Positions 51,218-59,522 of a DNA stretch of 64,000 nucleotides are shown one piece after another. The notes below the pieces were generated by a model, which was not told where the DNA came from, searched no databases, and worked only from the letters and a program-made list of their open reading frames with translations. Location of the stretch: NCBI RefSeq assembly GCF_001315015.1, contig NZ_CP012916.1, positions 1-64,000 of the forward strand, given 5' to 3'. The position numbers and the translations under genes are program-made. The DNA comes from Azospirillum brasilense. GTDB lineage: Bacteria > Pseudomonadota > Alphaproteobacteria > Azospirillales > Azospirillaceae. The stretch's first letter is position 1. Each line of letters starts with the position of its first letter.

Positions 51218-51568
51218 GTAGGTCAGAAGCGCCTGGAGCCCTGGAGAATGCTGGGGTTCCTCCATGAACAAGGGGAGTAGGGAATGACGAAGGCCGATCT
51301 CATCGACGCGATCGCCGGCAAGCTGGGCGGCACGAAGGCCGATGCCGGCAAGGCGCTGGACGCGGTTCTGGAGAGCCTGCAGGACGCGCTGGTCAAGGGG
51401 GAGACGGTCAAGCTGCCGGGCTTCGGCCAGTTCGAGATCGCCGAGCGCGGTGAGCGCACGGGCCGCAACCCGCAGACCGGTGCGGAGATCAAGATCGCCG
51501 CCTCCAAGGCGCCGAAGTTCTCCGCCGGCAAGGCCCTCAAGGACGCCGTCAACGGCAAGGCCGAGTAA
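51218..51568 (+). repeat. Duplicated HU block, copy 2
   Basis: Direct repeat of 40871-41222, covering the HU leader and gene. The leader begins GTAGGTCAGAAGCGCCTGGA, against the same start with two changes in copy 1. The distance between copies is 10,346-10,347 bp. Confidence 0.9.
51284..51568 (+). CDS. HU family DNA-binding protein, copy 2
   Basis: A 94-residue HU protein with the same amino-acid sequence as the gene at 40938; the three base changes are all silent. A GGGGAGTAGGGA leader sits before the ATG, a stronger ribosome site than that of copy 1. It has its own hairpin terminator at 51601. It is divergent from the ECF sigma gene, with 177 bp between starts. Confidence 0.93.
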   Translation: MTKADLIDAIAGKLGGTKADAGKALDAVLESLQDALVKGETVKLPGFGQFEIAERGERTGRNPQTGAEIKIAASKAPKFSAGKALKDAVNGKAE

Positions 51569-51600
51569 GCCTTCCGCAAGGACGATCCTTGTATCGGATG

Positions 51601-51628
51601 AAGGGGCGGCGGCAACGCTGCCCCTTTT
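51601..51628 (+). terminator. Rho-independent terminator of HU copy 2
   Basis: The stem AAGGGGCGGC pairs with GCTGCCCCTT (one G-T pair) around a 6-base loop and runs into TTTT. Confidence 0.7.
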
Positions 51629-51654
51629 GTCTTTCCAAATTTCTTGGTGACATC

Positions 51655-51843
51655 ATGAGCAGCAACAGCGTCTACCGCTGGATCAAGGTCGAAGGACGGT
51701 GGGAGCCGGCGCAGCAACTGGCCGATGGCTCCTACATGCCGATCGGCGACATCGTGCCGCTGCCCGCCCGCAGCGTGAAGGTCGGCCCGGTGATCGAGCC
51801 GCCGCCCCGCAACGCCGCTCCCAAGGACGACGTCGGCGAATAA
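51655..51843 (+). CDS. Small hypothetical protein
   Basis: A 62-residue soluble protein, MSSNSVYRWIKVEGRWEPAQ at the start, with a Pro-rich, acidic tail. The ATG at 51655 was chosen because it lies after the terminator of the HU gene; an in-frame ATG at 51589 would put the start inside that hairpin. The ribosome site is weak. No family is recognised. Confidence 0.5.
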   Translation: MSSNSVYRWIKVEGRWEPAQQLADGSYMPIGDIVPLPARSVKVGPVIEPPPRNAAPKDDVGE

Positions 51844-51858
51844 GACTGACGCCCGGCT

Positions 51859-52233
51859 CTATCCGGCCGTTCCGTCCCCGTCGAGCATGGCGCGGACCGC
51901 GCCGATCGCCGCCTGGAAGCTGAAGGGCTTGTGCAGGACGCGCAGGCGGTCGGACTCCGGGTGCCAGAGGGCGCCGCTGTCGGCGGTCATGACGATCACC
52001 GGCAGGGTGGGCCGCCGCGCCCGCGTCCGGCGAATCAGCTCGTTGCCATCCATCACCGGCATGCGCAGGTCGGTCATCAGCAGCGACGCCGGGCCGCTTT
52101 CCAGCGCGGTGATGGCTTCCAACCCGTCGTGGGTCAGAGTGACGCGCAGGCCCTGGCCTTCCAGCGTGTCGGCAAGGGCCAGGGCTTCGAGGCGTTCATC
52201 CTCGGCGACGAGGATGTGGGGAGCGGACTCCAT
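51859..52233 (-). CDS. Stand-alone receiver-domain response regulator
   Basis: A 124-residue single-domain receiver with no output domain. Key residues are E11/D12, phospho-acceptor D55 in LLMTDLRMPVMDG, T83 and K102 in LHKPF. Such CheY/DivK-like proteins work by protein contact or in phosphorelays. The ATG at 52233 was preferred to one 18 bp upstream. No cognate kinase gene adjoins it; the Crp/Fnr gene is 98 bp upstream on the same strand. Confidence 0.88.
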   Translation of the reverse strand: MESAPHILVAEDERLEALALADTLEGQGLRVTLTHDGLEAITALESGPASLLMTDLRMPVMDGNELIRRTRARRPTLPVIVMTADSGALWHPESDRLRVLHKPFSFQAAIGAVRAMLDGDGTAG

Positions 52234-52330
52234 GGTTCGGCCTGACTGCAACGCAAAGGGAGTAAGGGGTACGTTGCGGTCGGCCGATTGGATTTCCCTT
52301 GATTGCCCAGGGTGATCAGGGTGCCTGGTT

Positions 52331-53062
52331 TCAGGCGCACTCGGCCAGCTCGGCCAGGGCTTCCGCGTCCAGCAGCTCGACCCGGCCGCCGTCCAGGATG
52401 CGGATCAGGCGCGAGGTCTTCAGCTTGGTGAAGCCGCGGGACACGGTCTCCGTGGTCAGCCCCAGATGGTCGGCGATGTCGCAACGGCTCATCGGCAGGG
52501 CGATGGCCCGGCCGGCACCGGCCCGGCGGCTCAGCGCCAGCAGGAAGCTGGCCAGCTTCTCCAGCGCCGACTTGCGGCCCAGCAGCAGCATCTGGTCCTG
52601 CGCCGCCACCAGCTCGGAGGTGGTGACCGACAGCAGCCGGCGGGCCAGGGCGGGCTGGGAGTCCAGCAGGGCGTCGAGCTGGCAGCGCGGGATGCGCTGG
52701 ACGGTGGAGGCGGTGATCGCCTCGGCCGAGTAGAGGTAGCGGTCGGCGAAGGCCAGCCCGACCATGTCGCCGGCCTGGAGGAAGCCGATGATCTGGCGGC
52801 GCCCGTCCGGCAGCAGCTTGTAGAGGCGGATCATGCCGTCCACCACCCGGAAGACGGCGTCGGCGGCCTCGCCCTCGGCGAAGATGGACTGCTCGCGGTC
52901 AAACACCCGGAACTGGGCGATGGCGGCCAGCGGGTCGATGTCGTTGGCGGCGAAGCCGGCGGCGGGACGGGAGGGAGCGACACGCGGCATCGCCATCATA
53001 GCGGCCTGATGGCCGTGCGGAACGCGCGTCGGCTGGGCGGCGATGGCGGTGTGAGCGTGCAT
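52331..53062 (-). CDS. Crp/Fnr-family transcription regulator, FixK-like
   Basis: A 243-residue regulator. A 40-residue N-terminal extension precedes a cyclic-nucleotide-like sensory domain (about 50-165, with LPDGRRQIIGFLQAGDMVGL) and a helix-turn-helix at about 194-215 (RCDIADHLGLTTETVSRGF). The recognition helix E-x2-SR is that of FNR/FixK proteins, which bind TTGA-N6-TCAA. The N-terminal cysteine cluster of oxygen-sensing FNR is missing, so FixK-type or redox input through another protein is more likely. It may act at the box upstream of cyoA. Confidence 0.87.
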   Translation of the reverse strand: MHAHTAIAAQPTRVPHGHQAAMMAMPRVAPSRPAAGFAANDIDPLAAIAQFRVFDREQSIFAEGEAADAVFRVVDGMIRLYKLLPDGRRQIIGFLQAGDMVGLAFADRYLYSAEAITASTVQRIPRCQLDALLDSQPALARRLLSVTTSELVAAQDQMLLLGRKSALEKLASFLLALSRRAGAGRAIALPMSRCDIADHLGLTTETVSRGFTKLKTSRLIRILDGGRVELLDAEALAELAECA

Positions 53063-53238
53063 GTCGGGCCCCTCGGCGTTCGTGGAAGCGGCCCGTCCCC
53101 GTGGGGCAACCGCTCGATGAGCCGAAGTTATGCGCTGCTGGGTACCCTGTGCAGTTCGGTCTTGTACCTAAGGGGCTTTGCGTACGTAAGACTACCTACG
53201 GGCCATTGCGGACCTTGGCAGGCGAGGGGCAACGACCT

Positions 53239-54546
53239 TCATCCCCCATGCACCAGCCGTTCGAACAGATCCTCCGATCCCATCTGCCCGCCCTTGAGCA
53301 TCAGCTCGACGCCGTCGGTGGGCGGGTGCGCGCTGTGGGTCAGGCTGACCGTCACGCCGGGGCTGAGCGCCGTCCGGTAGGACAGGCCCCACAGGCCCAG
53401 CGCCTTCACCGCCTTGCTGGAAGTGTCGCCCCCGGCGATGCCCATGCGGCGCAGCGGCGCCGCGCGGGCGACCGAGGCCACGAAGTCCGCGGTCACGTCG
53501 GCGATGGCGGCGGACTGGCCGGTGTCGGGCGCCTCGCCCTCCGCCGGGGCGGTCCACACCAGCACGTTCCGCCCCTGGCCCAGCAGGCCGGCGATCTCGC
53601 TCCGCAGCCGCTCGCGGTAGGCGGGGTCGCGGCACAGGGCGCCCACGTCCGCCGGCATCCGGTGGAAGGAGGAGGCCGCGGCGATCTGCCGGCGGGTGAC
53701 CGGCGACAGGCTGCCGGCCAGCACGAACACCGGTCCCTCCGCCGGGGCCAGCGGCGCGTCGCCGACCGTCTCGTCGCGCTCCCACTGGGTGGCCAGCGCC
53801 TGGACCAAGCCGCTCGGCCCGACCGCCAGAAGGGGGGAGCGCCGCGCCCGCTCCCAGATCAGCCGGCCGGCGGGCTCCAGATCCTCCACCCGGGCGATGT
53901 CCAGCAGGACGGCGGGTGCGCCGCCCGCCACCATCCGGTCGAGCTTTTCGTCGAGCGCGCCGGCATCCAGCCCGTAATCCGGGTAGTGCAGGGCGCCCAT
54001 CCCCTCCAGCCCCTGCGCGGCGAGGTGGAGGCGCAGGTCGGCCTCGGGCATCGGGGTCACCGGATGGGCCTTCATCGTCGGGTGGCGGTCGATGCGGTGG
54101 ACCGTCCCGCCGGTGCCCGCCGCGGCGAACAGCGTGCTGAACAGGCAGTAACGCCCGATGTTCGGCTGGCCGCCGACCACCGGCAGGAAGGGGTTGGGGA
54201 AGAAGGGCCGCAGGGCCGCCGCCGCCGCCGCGATGCTGCCCACCTGCGGTGCGCTGTCGAAGGTCGAGCAGCACTTGTAGTGCATCACCGGCACGCCGAG
54301 CCCGGCGAAGAAGCGCCCCACCGGCTCCAGCTCCGCCCGCAGGGCTTCCGGGGCCATGGTGCGCGACGCCCCGGCGATCCCCAGCGCGTCCAGCGGGCCG
54401 AGCCCGGCCAGCCGCTCCGCGTCGGGAATCTCCAGCAGCAGCAGCGCCCGCTGCCCGGCCTTCGCCAGCGTGGCCAGCGTGTCGGTGGCCCCGGTGAAGT
54501 CGTCCCCGTACCAGCCCAGCCGGGGCGGCGGGTGCGCCGCCGTCAC
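53239..54546 (-). CDS. DUF1537 four-carbon acid sugar kinase family protein
   Basis: A 435-residue kinase of the OtnK/DUF1537 family, which phosphorylates four-carbon or branched sugar acids. The N-terminal domain has WYGDDFTGATDTLATLAKAG at residues about 12-31; the C-terminal nucleotide-binding domain has AGSLSPVTRRQI near 257 and GIAGGDTSSKAVKALGL near 370. It starts at GTG overlapping the stop of the RuBisCO-like gene (GTGA), so the pair is coupled. In D-apionate catabolism the equivalent kinase makes 3-oxo-isoapionate 4-phosphate for a RuBisCO-like protein; the same order of chemistry is likely here, with an unproven substrate. Confidence 0.88.
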   Translation of the reverse strand: MTAAHPPPRLGWYGDDFTGATDTLATLAKAGQRALLLLEIPDAERLAGLGPLDALGIAGASRTMAPEALRAELEPVGRFFAGLGVPVMHYKCCSTFDSAPQVGSIAAAAAALRPFFPNPFLPVVGGQPNIGRYCLFSTLFAAAGTGGTVHRIDRHPTMKAHPVTPMPEADLRLHLAAQGLEGMGALHYPDYGLDAGALDEKLDRMVAGGAPAVLLDIARVEDLEPAGRLIWERARRSPLLAVGPSGLVQALATQWERDETVGDAPLAPAEGPVFVLAGSLSPVTRRQIAAASSFHRMPADVGALCRDPAYRERLRSEIAGLLGQGRNVLVWTAPAEGEAPDTGQSAAIADVTADFVASVARAAPLRRMGIAGGDTSSKAVKALGLWGLSYRTALSPGVTVSLTHSAHPPTDGVELMLKGGQMGSEDLFERLVHGG

Positions 54547-55814
54547 TTGCCCGCCCCGAAGAACTCCAGGGCGCGCTTCAGCTCCGGCCGGGTCGCGGCG
54601 GCGTCGGGCAGGGCGACGCCCTCGCGCACCGCAGCCCAGGCTTGGCGGATGCTCGTCACGCCGGCGGCGGGGCCGTCCGGATGGGCCATGATGCCGCCGC
54701 CGGACATGAACAGCAGGTCGTCCGTCCCCACCGCGTCCCAGGTGACGGGCACGGTCCCCGCCCACTGGCCGGAGGAGAAGGCCGGCATCACCGCGTCGTC
54801 GCAGCCCTCGGCCAGCGGGGCGAGGCAGGACGTGGCGCCGTCGATCACCTCCGCGTCGGGCTGAGCGAACTTGCCCTGGAGGCCGTGGACGTGCATGTGG
54901 TCCACCCCGGCCAGCCGCCACAGCGTCTGGTAGGCGTCGAAGCCGATGCCCAGGCTGGGGTGGCGCGACAGGGCGCCGAAGCCGTTGCGGTGCCCGTGCA
55001 GCGCCAGCCCGCTGTGCCGGCGCAGCGTCTGCACGGCGGAGAAGCCGCACCAGTTCAGGCTGACCATCACGCAGCTTCCGCCTTCGCGCTCCACCAGATC
55101 GGCGTGGCGGCGCATGGCGTCCGTCTCGTCGCTGATGTTGAAGGCGACCATGACGTGCTTGCCGGTACGGTCCTGGTGGCGGCGCACCCGGTCCATCACC
55201 GCCGGCACGCGCTCGGCCAGCGGGGCGTGGACCGGGTCGGCGCAGATCTCGTCGTCCTTGATGAAGTCCAGCCCGGCGGCGCAGAGCGTGCCGACCAACT
55301 CGCCGGTCTCCTCCGCCGACAGGCCGAGGTTCGGCTTGATGATGGAGCCGACCAGCGCCCCATGCTCCACCCCGGTCAGCCGCCGGGTGCCGGCCACGCC
55401 GTGGCGCGGCGCGTCGAACTGTTTGCGGTAGGCGGCGGGCAGACGGACGGAGTCGAGCCGCAGGCCGGTGACCTCGCCCAGGTCGAACAGGTTGCCGGCC
55501 ACCGTCGCGGCCAGCGTCGGCAGGTTGGCGCCGACGTTGCCGGTGGGGAAGCTGATGGTGACGCGGGCGCGCCGCCACGGTCCGGGCCGCTTCTGCCGCT
55601 CCAGCCAGGAATTCGGCAGGCTGGGGGAGGCGGCGGGCTCCAGCTCCTCCACCCGCTCCACCACGGCGCGGGCGCGGGCGCGCAGGTCGTCCGTCTCGCC
55701 GTGGACGCGGGTGAAGGTGCCGCAGGACTGCTCCCCTGCCATGACCTCCGCCACCTTGGCGGGGTCCAACGGGGTCTCGATCAGATAGGTCGCCTCGAAG
55801 CGGTCGGAGCGCAT
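54543..55814 (-). CDS. RuBisCO-like protein
   Basis: A 423-residue member of the RuBisCO large-subunit superfamily. The metal site is intact: K186 (the lysine carbamylated in RuBisCO), D188 and E189 in DFIKDDE. Also present are K160 in IIKPNLGLS, R276 in HGHRNG, H308/H310, loop-6 K315 in GLQGKF and the phosphate-binding SGGG at 371-374. The lysine two after K160, K177 in spinach numbering, is Asn162, so normal carboxylase activity is unlikely. With the coupled DUF1537 kinase it most resembles the apionate-pathway decarboxylase or transcarboxylase/hydrolase proteins acting on a phosphorylated 3-oxo acid. It lies 8 bp after the VOC gene. Confidence 0.9.
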   Translation of the reverse strand: MRSDRFEATYLIETPLDPAKVAEVMAGEQSCGTFTRVHGETDDLRARARAVVERVEELEPAASPSLPNSWLERQKRPGPWRRARVTISFPTGNVGANLPTLAATVAGNLFDLGEVTGLRLDSVRLPAAYRKQFDAPRHGVAGTRRLTGVEHGALVGSIIKPNLGLSAEETGELVGTLCAAGLDFIKDDEICADPVHAPLAERVPAVMDRVRRHQDRTGKHVMVAFNISDETDAMRRHADLVEREGGSCVMVSLNWCGFSAVQTLRRHSGLALHGHRNGFGALSRHPSLGIGFDAYQTLWRLAGVDHMHVHGLQGKFAQPDAEVIDGATSCLAPLAEGCDDAVMPAFSSGQWAGTVPVTWDAVGTDDLLFMSGGGIMAHPDGPAAGVTSIRQAWAAVREGVALPDAAATRPELKRALEFFGAGK

Positions 55815-55822
55815 GGCGGGAC

Positions 55823-56362
55823 TCACAGGCGGCTGAGGTCGGGGAAGGGCCGGACCGGATCGCGGCCATCCCAGTCGAGGGAGGCGTTGCGGATCAGGTC
55901 GAACATCTTGCCCTTCGGCCCGGCGACCTCCGACAGCTCGATCACCGTGCCGGGGTGATACTCGGTGTCGAAATAGACGAAGCGGCCCTTTTCGCCGACC
56001 TCGCCGCTCATCACCGGTTTGAAGCCCTGGCCGGTCAGCCGCTCCAAGTCGGCGTCGTAATTCTCGGTCCAGTAGGCGACGTGCTGGAGGCCGGTGCGGC
56101 CCGCCTTCAGGAAGTCGCGGTACATCGACGGCGCGTCGTTGCGGGTCTGGATCAGCTCCATCTGGAGCGGGCCGGAGTTCGCGAGCGCCACCGAGTTGTG
56201 AACCTCGTACCGCTCCCCGCGGTAGGTATAGTTCTTGATCGGAACCCGCTCGTTGTAGAACCACGGGCCGATGCCCAGGGTGCGGCTCCAGTAGTCCATG
56301 GCGGCCTCGATGTCGTCGACGACGTAGCCAGCCTGCCGGATCTGGCCGAAGAATCGGCTCAT
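55823..56362 (-). CDS. VOC (glyoxalase/dioxygenase fold) protein
   Basis: A 179-residue vicinal-oxygen-chelate fold protein starting MSRFFGQIRQAGYVVDDIEA. Two beta-alpha-beta repeats are visible. Possible metal ligands are Q8 (in GQIRQAGY the glutamine aligns with the usual first ligand position), H94 in LQHVAYW, and E142 in GTVIELSE. Methylmalonyl-CoA epimerase-type and lactoylglutathione-lyase-type members look like this. AGGAG precedes the ATG. It sits between the TRAP transporter and the RuBisCO-like gene, so it likely acts on the same substrate, perhaps as an epimerase or isomerase. Confidence 0.8.
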   Translation of the reverse strand: MSRFFGQIRQAGYVVDDIEAAMDYWSRTLGIGPWFYNERVPIKNYTYRGERYEVHNSVALANSGPLQMELIQTRNDAPSMYRDFLKAGRTGLQHVAYWTENYDADLERLTGQGFKPVMSGEVGEKGRFVYFDTEYHPGTVIELSEVAGPKGKMFDLIRNASLDWDGRDPVRPFPDLSRL

Positions 56363-56406
56363 GAAGGAACTCCTGATTTTATCGTTATGGGGGGACCGGC
56401 AAGACT

Positions 56407-58296
56407 TCAGTAGGGAAGGAAGCCGGTGGAAATCCACGGAATGGCGGCGACCACGATCAGGCCCACGAGAAGGGCCGCGACGTAGCCCCAGATGTGCTTC
56501 AGGCCTTCGTCCGGGCTGACCTTGCTGATGGCGCAGGCGCCGTAGTAGCCGACGCCGAAGGGCGGGGCGAACAGGCCGATGCCCATGGCGAAGATCACGA
56601 CCATCGCGTAATGCACCTCGTGCACCCCGGCGTCGCGGGCGATGGGGAACAGCAGCGGGCCGAACAGGACGATGGCGGGGATGCCCTCCAGAACGCTGCC
56701 CAGGATGATGAAGGCGACGATGGAGATGGCGAGGAAGCCGTAGCCGCCGCCGGGGATGTCGGCCATCCACAGGGCCAGAGCGCGGGAGAAGCCGGACTGC
56801 GTCAGGCCCCAGGCCATGGCGGTGGCGCAGCCGACGATGAAGATGATCGCCCCGGTCAGCGACGCCGTCTCGATCAGCATCGGCTTCAGCCGCGCCCAGT
56901 CGAACTGGCGGTAGACCAGCAGGCCCATGAGGGTGGAGTAGGCGATGCCGATGGTCGACACCTCGGTCGCCGTCGCCACCCCTTCCACCACCGCGGCGCG
57001 GATGACGAAGGGCAGCAGGATGGCCGGCAGGGCGGCCACGGCCAGACGGGCGATCTCCGACGCCGGCGGGCGGCGGATGTGGCTGAGGTCCTCATGGCGG
57101 TAGCGCCACCAGACGACGGCGCAGAGCGCCGCACCCAGCACCACGGCCGGCAGCAGGCCGCCTGCGAACAGCGCCGCGATGGACACGCCGGTGACCGAGC
57201 CGATGGTGATGAGGACGATGGAGGGCGGGATGGTCTCGGTCTGCGCGCCGGTCGCCGACAGCAGGGCAACGAGGTCACCGGGAGGGGCGCCGCGCTTCTT
57301 CATCTCCGGGAACAGCACCGGCGCGATGGCCGCCATGTCGGCGATCTTCGAGCCGGAGATGCCCGACACCAGATACATCGCGCCGATCAGCACGTAGGAC
57401 AGGCCGCCGCGCACATGGCCGAGCAGGCTGGCGAGAAACTGGATCATGGCGCGGGCCATGCCGGTCATCTCGATCAGCAGGCCGAGGAAGACGAACAGCG
57501 GCACCGCCAGCAGGATCAGGTGCGACATGCCCTCGTCCAGCCGCCCGACCATGACGAGCAGCGGGGTCGAGGTGGTCAGCGCCAGATAGCCGAAGGTGGC
57601 CAGCGCGAAGGAGAAGGCGATGGGAACGCCGCCGAACACGCAGGCGGCGACCACGCCGACGAAGAAGATGACGAGGTTGGCCTGCCCCAGCGGCTTCAGC
57701 ACCGGCCCGGCCAGCCAGAAGGCCACGGTCACCGCCGCGGTCAGCGCGACCGCCGCCAGGGTCAGCCGGAGGTTGCGCAGCCGCATCAGCCGGATCAGCG
57801 CCACCACGGCCATCAGCCCCAGCCCGGTCGGCAGGGCCGCCGCGCGCCAGGCGTTGCTGATCTCCAGCGCCGGGGTGACGATGAACTGCTCCTCCATGGC
57901 GTAGTCCAGGGCGGGGTGCAGGATCATCGCCAGGAAGGCAATGGGCGCCGTGATCGCCAGCGTCTCCAGCAAGGCGCGCGGCGTCGGGCCGACGCGGCTG
58001 ACCAGACCGGTCATCCGCATGTGCTCGCCGCGGCGCAGCGCCACCACGGCGCCCAGCATGGACAGCCACAGGAAGAGGATCGAGGCCAGCTCGTCCGACC
58101 ACACCAACGGCGCGTGGAAGACGTAGCGCGCCGTCACCCCGGCCAGCAGGATGACGATCTCGGCCAGAACGATGAGGGCGGCGGCACCCTCCACCGTCGC
58201 GGCGAGGCCGCGGTCCAGCCGATCGGTCCAGGAACCGCCGGACGCGGCCCCTGGCATGGCGCCGCCCTCGTCGAGCGCCGTCGCGTGGTGAGACAA
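56407..58296 (-). CDS. TRAP transporter fused permease (DctQM)
   Basis: A 629-residue fusion of the small and large TRAP membrane subunits. Residues about 10-180 are the DctQ part (four helices, with RYVFHAPLVWSDELASILFL); the DctM part starts near residue 205 (VFGGVPIAFSFALATFGYLA) and includes GSKIADMAAIAPVLFPEMKK and the typical ETIPPSIVLITIGSVTGVSI. The TTG at 58296 is preferred because GGGAGGG lies 8 bases before it; a GTG 30 bp upstream has no ribosome site. It works with the binding protein encoded upstream, 40 bp away. Confidence 0.9.
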   Translation of the reverse strand: MSHHATALDEGGAMPGAASGGSWTDRLDRGLAATVEGAAALIVLAEIVILLAGVTARYVFHAPLVWSDELASILFLWLSMLGAVVALRRGEHMRMTGLVSRVGPTPRALLETLAITAPIAFLAMILHPALDYAMEEQFIVTPALEISNAWRAAALPTGLGLMAVVALIRLMRLRNLRLTLAAVALTAAVTVAFWLAGPVLKPLGQANLVIFFVGVVAACVFGGVPIAFSFALATFGYLALTTSTPLLVMVGRLDEGMSHLILLAVPLFVFLGLLIEMTGMARAMIQFLASLLGHVRGGLSYVLIGAMYLVSGISGSKIADMAAIAPVLFPEMKKRGAPPGDLVALLSATGAQTETIPPSIVLITIGSVTGVSIAALFAGGLLPAVVLGAALCAVVWWRYRHEDLSHIRRPPASEIARLAVAALPAILLPFVIRAAVVEGVATATEVSTIGIAYSTLMGLLVYRQFDWARLKPMLIETASLTGAIIFIVGCATAMAWGLTQSGFSRALALWMADIPGGGYGFLAISIVAFIILGSVLEGIPAIVLFGPLLFPIARDAGVHEVHYAMVVIFAMGIGLFAPPFGVGYYGACAISKVSPDEGLKHIWGYVAALLVGLIVVAAIPWISTGFLPY

Positions 58297-58335
58297 AGCC
58301 GCACCCTCCCTTCCCGTGTTGTCCACAGCCGTCCC

Positions 58336-59391
58336 TTAGGCGAGCTTGCCGACGGCGCCTTCCAGCAGCGCCCAGGCCTCGTCGCCGAAGCGGCCCTTCC
58401 ATTCGCCGTAGAAGCCGCTGTCGCGGAGCTTGGCGCGGAAGCTGTCGGGGGAGGGCTGGTTGAAGGTCAGGCCCTTGGACTGGAGGTCGGCCTGCACCGA
58501 CTGGTTCAGCGCCTTGATGTCCTCGCGCTGCTGCACGCCGGCGTCGTTGATCGCGGTGGAGACGATCTTCTGCAGGTCGGGGGGCAGGCCGCGCCACGCG
58601 CGCCCGTTGGCGATGAACCAGAAGCCGTCCCAGATGTGGTTGGACAGGGCGCAGTATTTCTGCACCTCGTACAGCTTGGCGACCTGGATGATCGGCAGCG
58701 GATTCTCCTGCGCGTCGACGATGCGCGTCTGGAGCGAGGAATAGACCTCCGAGAACTGGAGGCTGGCCGGGGCGGCGGACAGCGACTTGAACATGGCGAT
58801 GCTGAGCGGGCTGACCGGGACGCGGATCTTCAGCCCGTCCATGTCGGCGGCGGTCTGGATCGGCTTGGCCCCGCTGGTCATCTGGCGGAAGCCGTTGTCC
58901 CACATCTTTTCGAAGGCGTGCAGGCCGACCTTGGAGATGGCGCCGCGCACATGCTCGCCCAGCTTGCCGTCCATGGCGGACCAGACCTGACCGTAATCGG
59001 CGAAGGCGAAGCCGACGGCGTTGATGGCGGCCACCGGGACAAGCGTGGCGATGACCAGCGCCGACGGCGTGAAGAAGGTGATGCCGCCGCTGCGCACCTG
59101 CGACAGCATGTCGGTGTCGCCGCCGAGCTGGTTGTTCGGGAAGATCTGGATGTCGACGCGGCCGTTCGTCTCGCGGCGGATGCGCTCCGCCGCCTCGTGC
59201 GAGCGGACGTTCAGCGGGTGGGTCAGCGGCAGGTTGTTGCCGTACTTGAAGTCGAACTCGGCGGCGCGGGCGATGCGCGGCGCGCCGATCAGGGTGGCGG
59301 TGCCGGCCCCCGCGGCCAACCCGGCAACCATTCCGGCGGCCGGAGTGGCGGCCAACGCCTTGAGCATCTTGCGGCGCGAGAGCGGGTTCAT
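58336..59391 (-). CDS. TRAP transporter substrate-binding protein (DctP)
   Basis: A 351-residue periplasmic binding protein. The N-terminus is a Tat-like signal (LSRRKMLKALAATPAAG, cleavage near ARA, residue 43). The mature protein has the DctP marks: a GRVDIQIFPNNQLGGDTDML segment near residue 77, an organic-acid-binding arginine in MDGLKIRVPVSP (about 181-192), and SLQFSEVYSSLQTRIVDAQE near 211. Ligands of this class carry a carboxylate, which suits sugar acids. It is the first gene of the dctP-dctQM-VOC-RLP-kinase operon. Confidence 0.92.
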   Translation of the reverse strand: MNPLSRRKMLKALAATPAAGMVAGLAAGAGTATLIGAPRIARAAEFDFKYGNNLPLTHPLNVRSHEAAERIRRETNGRVDIQIFPNNQLGGDTDMLSQVRSGGITFFTPSALVIATLVPVAAINAVGFAFADYGQVWSAMDGKLGEHVRGAISKVGLHAFEKMWDNGFRQMTSGAKPIQTAADMDGLKIRVPVSPLSIAMFKSLSAAPASLQFSEVYSSLQTRIVDAQENPLPIIQVAKLYEVQKYCALSNHIWDGFWFIANGRAWRGLPPDLQKIVSTAINDAGVQQREDIKALNQSVQADLQSKGLTFNQPSPDSFRAKLRDSGFYGEWKGRFGDEAWALLEGAVGKLA

Positions 59392-59448
59392 GCTTTCCTC
59401 CCAGGAAACGTTGATGTAGTTTGATGTTCGACGGTGATTGTTGGTTGG

Positions 59449-59477
59449 ACGGTATGTGCGCGAGTGGCCGGTGTCAA
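59449..59477 (-). promoter_or_regulatory. Sigma-70 type promoter for the dctP operon
   Basis: On the minus strand TTGACA (59477-59472) and TACCGT (59454-59449) are spaced by 17 bases. The -10 lies about 58 bp before the dctP start. It is in the 131-bp gap shared with the divergent LacI-type gene, so that regulator probably binds here. Confidence 0.6.
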
Positions 59478-59522
59478 ACGCGAATGATGATGTGATTTGA
59501 TGGGATCGGAGGGTTTTGAGCC

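Noticed and set aside
53160..53210. GTACGTAAG-like pieces upstream of the Crp/Fnr gene as an autoregulatory FNR box
   Set aside because: No TTGA-N6-TCAA pattern can be made there with proper symmetry.
53101..54864. A 587-codon plus-strand frame opposite the DUF1537 kinase
   Set aside because: The composition is Arg/Gln/Gly-rich noise; the kinase motifs and the coupled start fix the minus strand.
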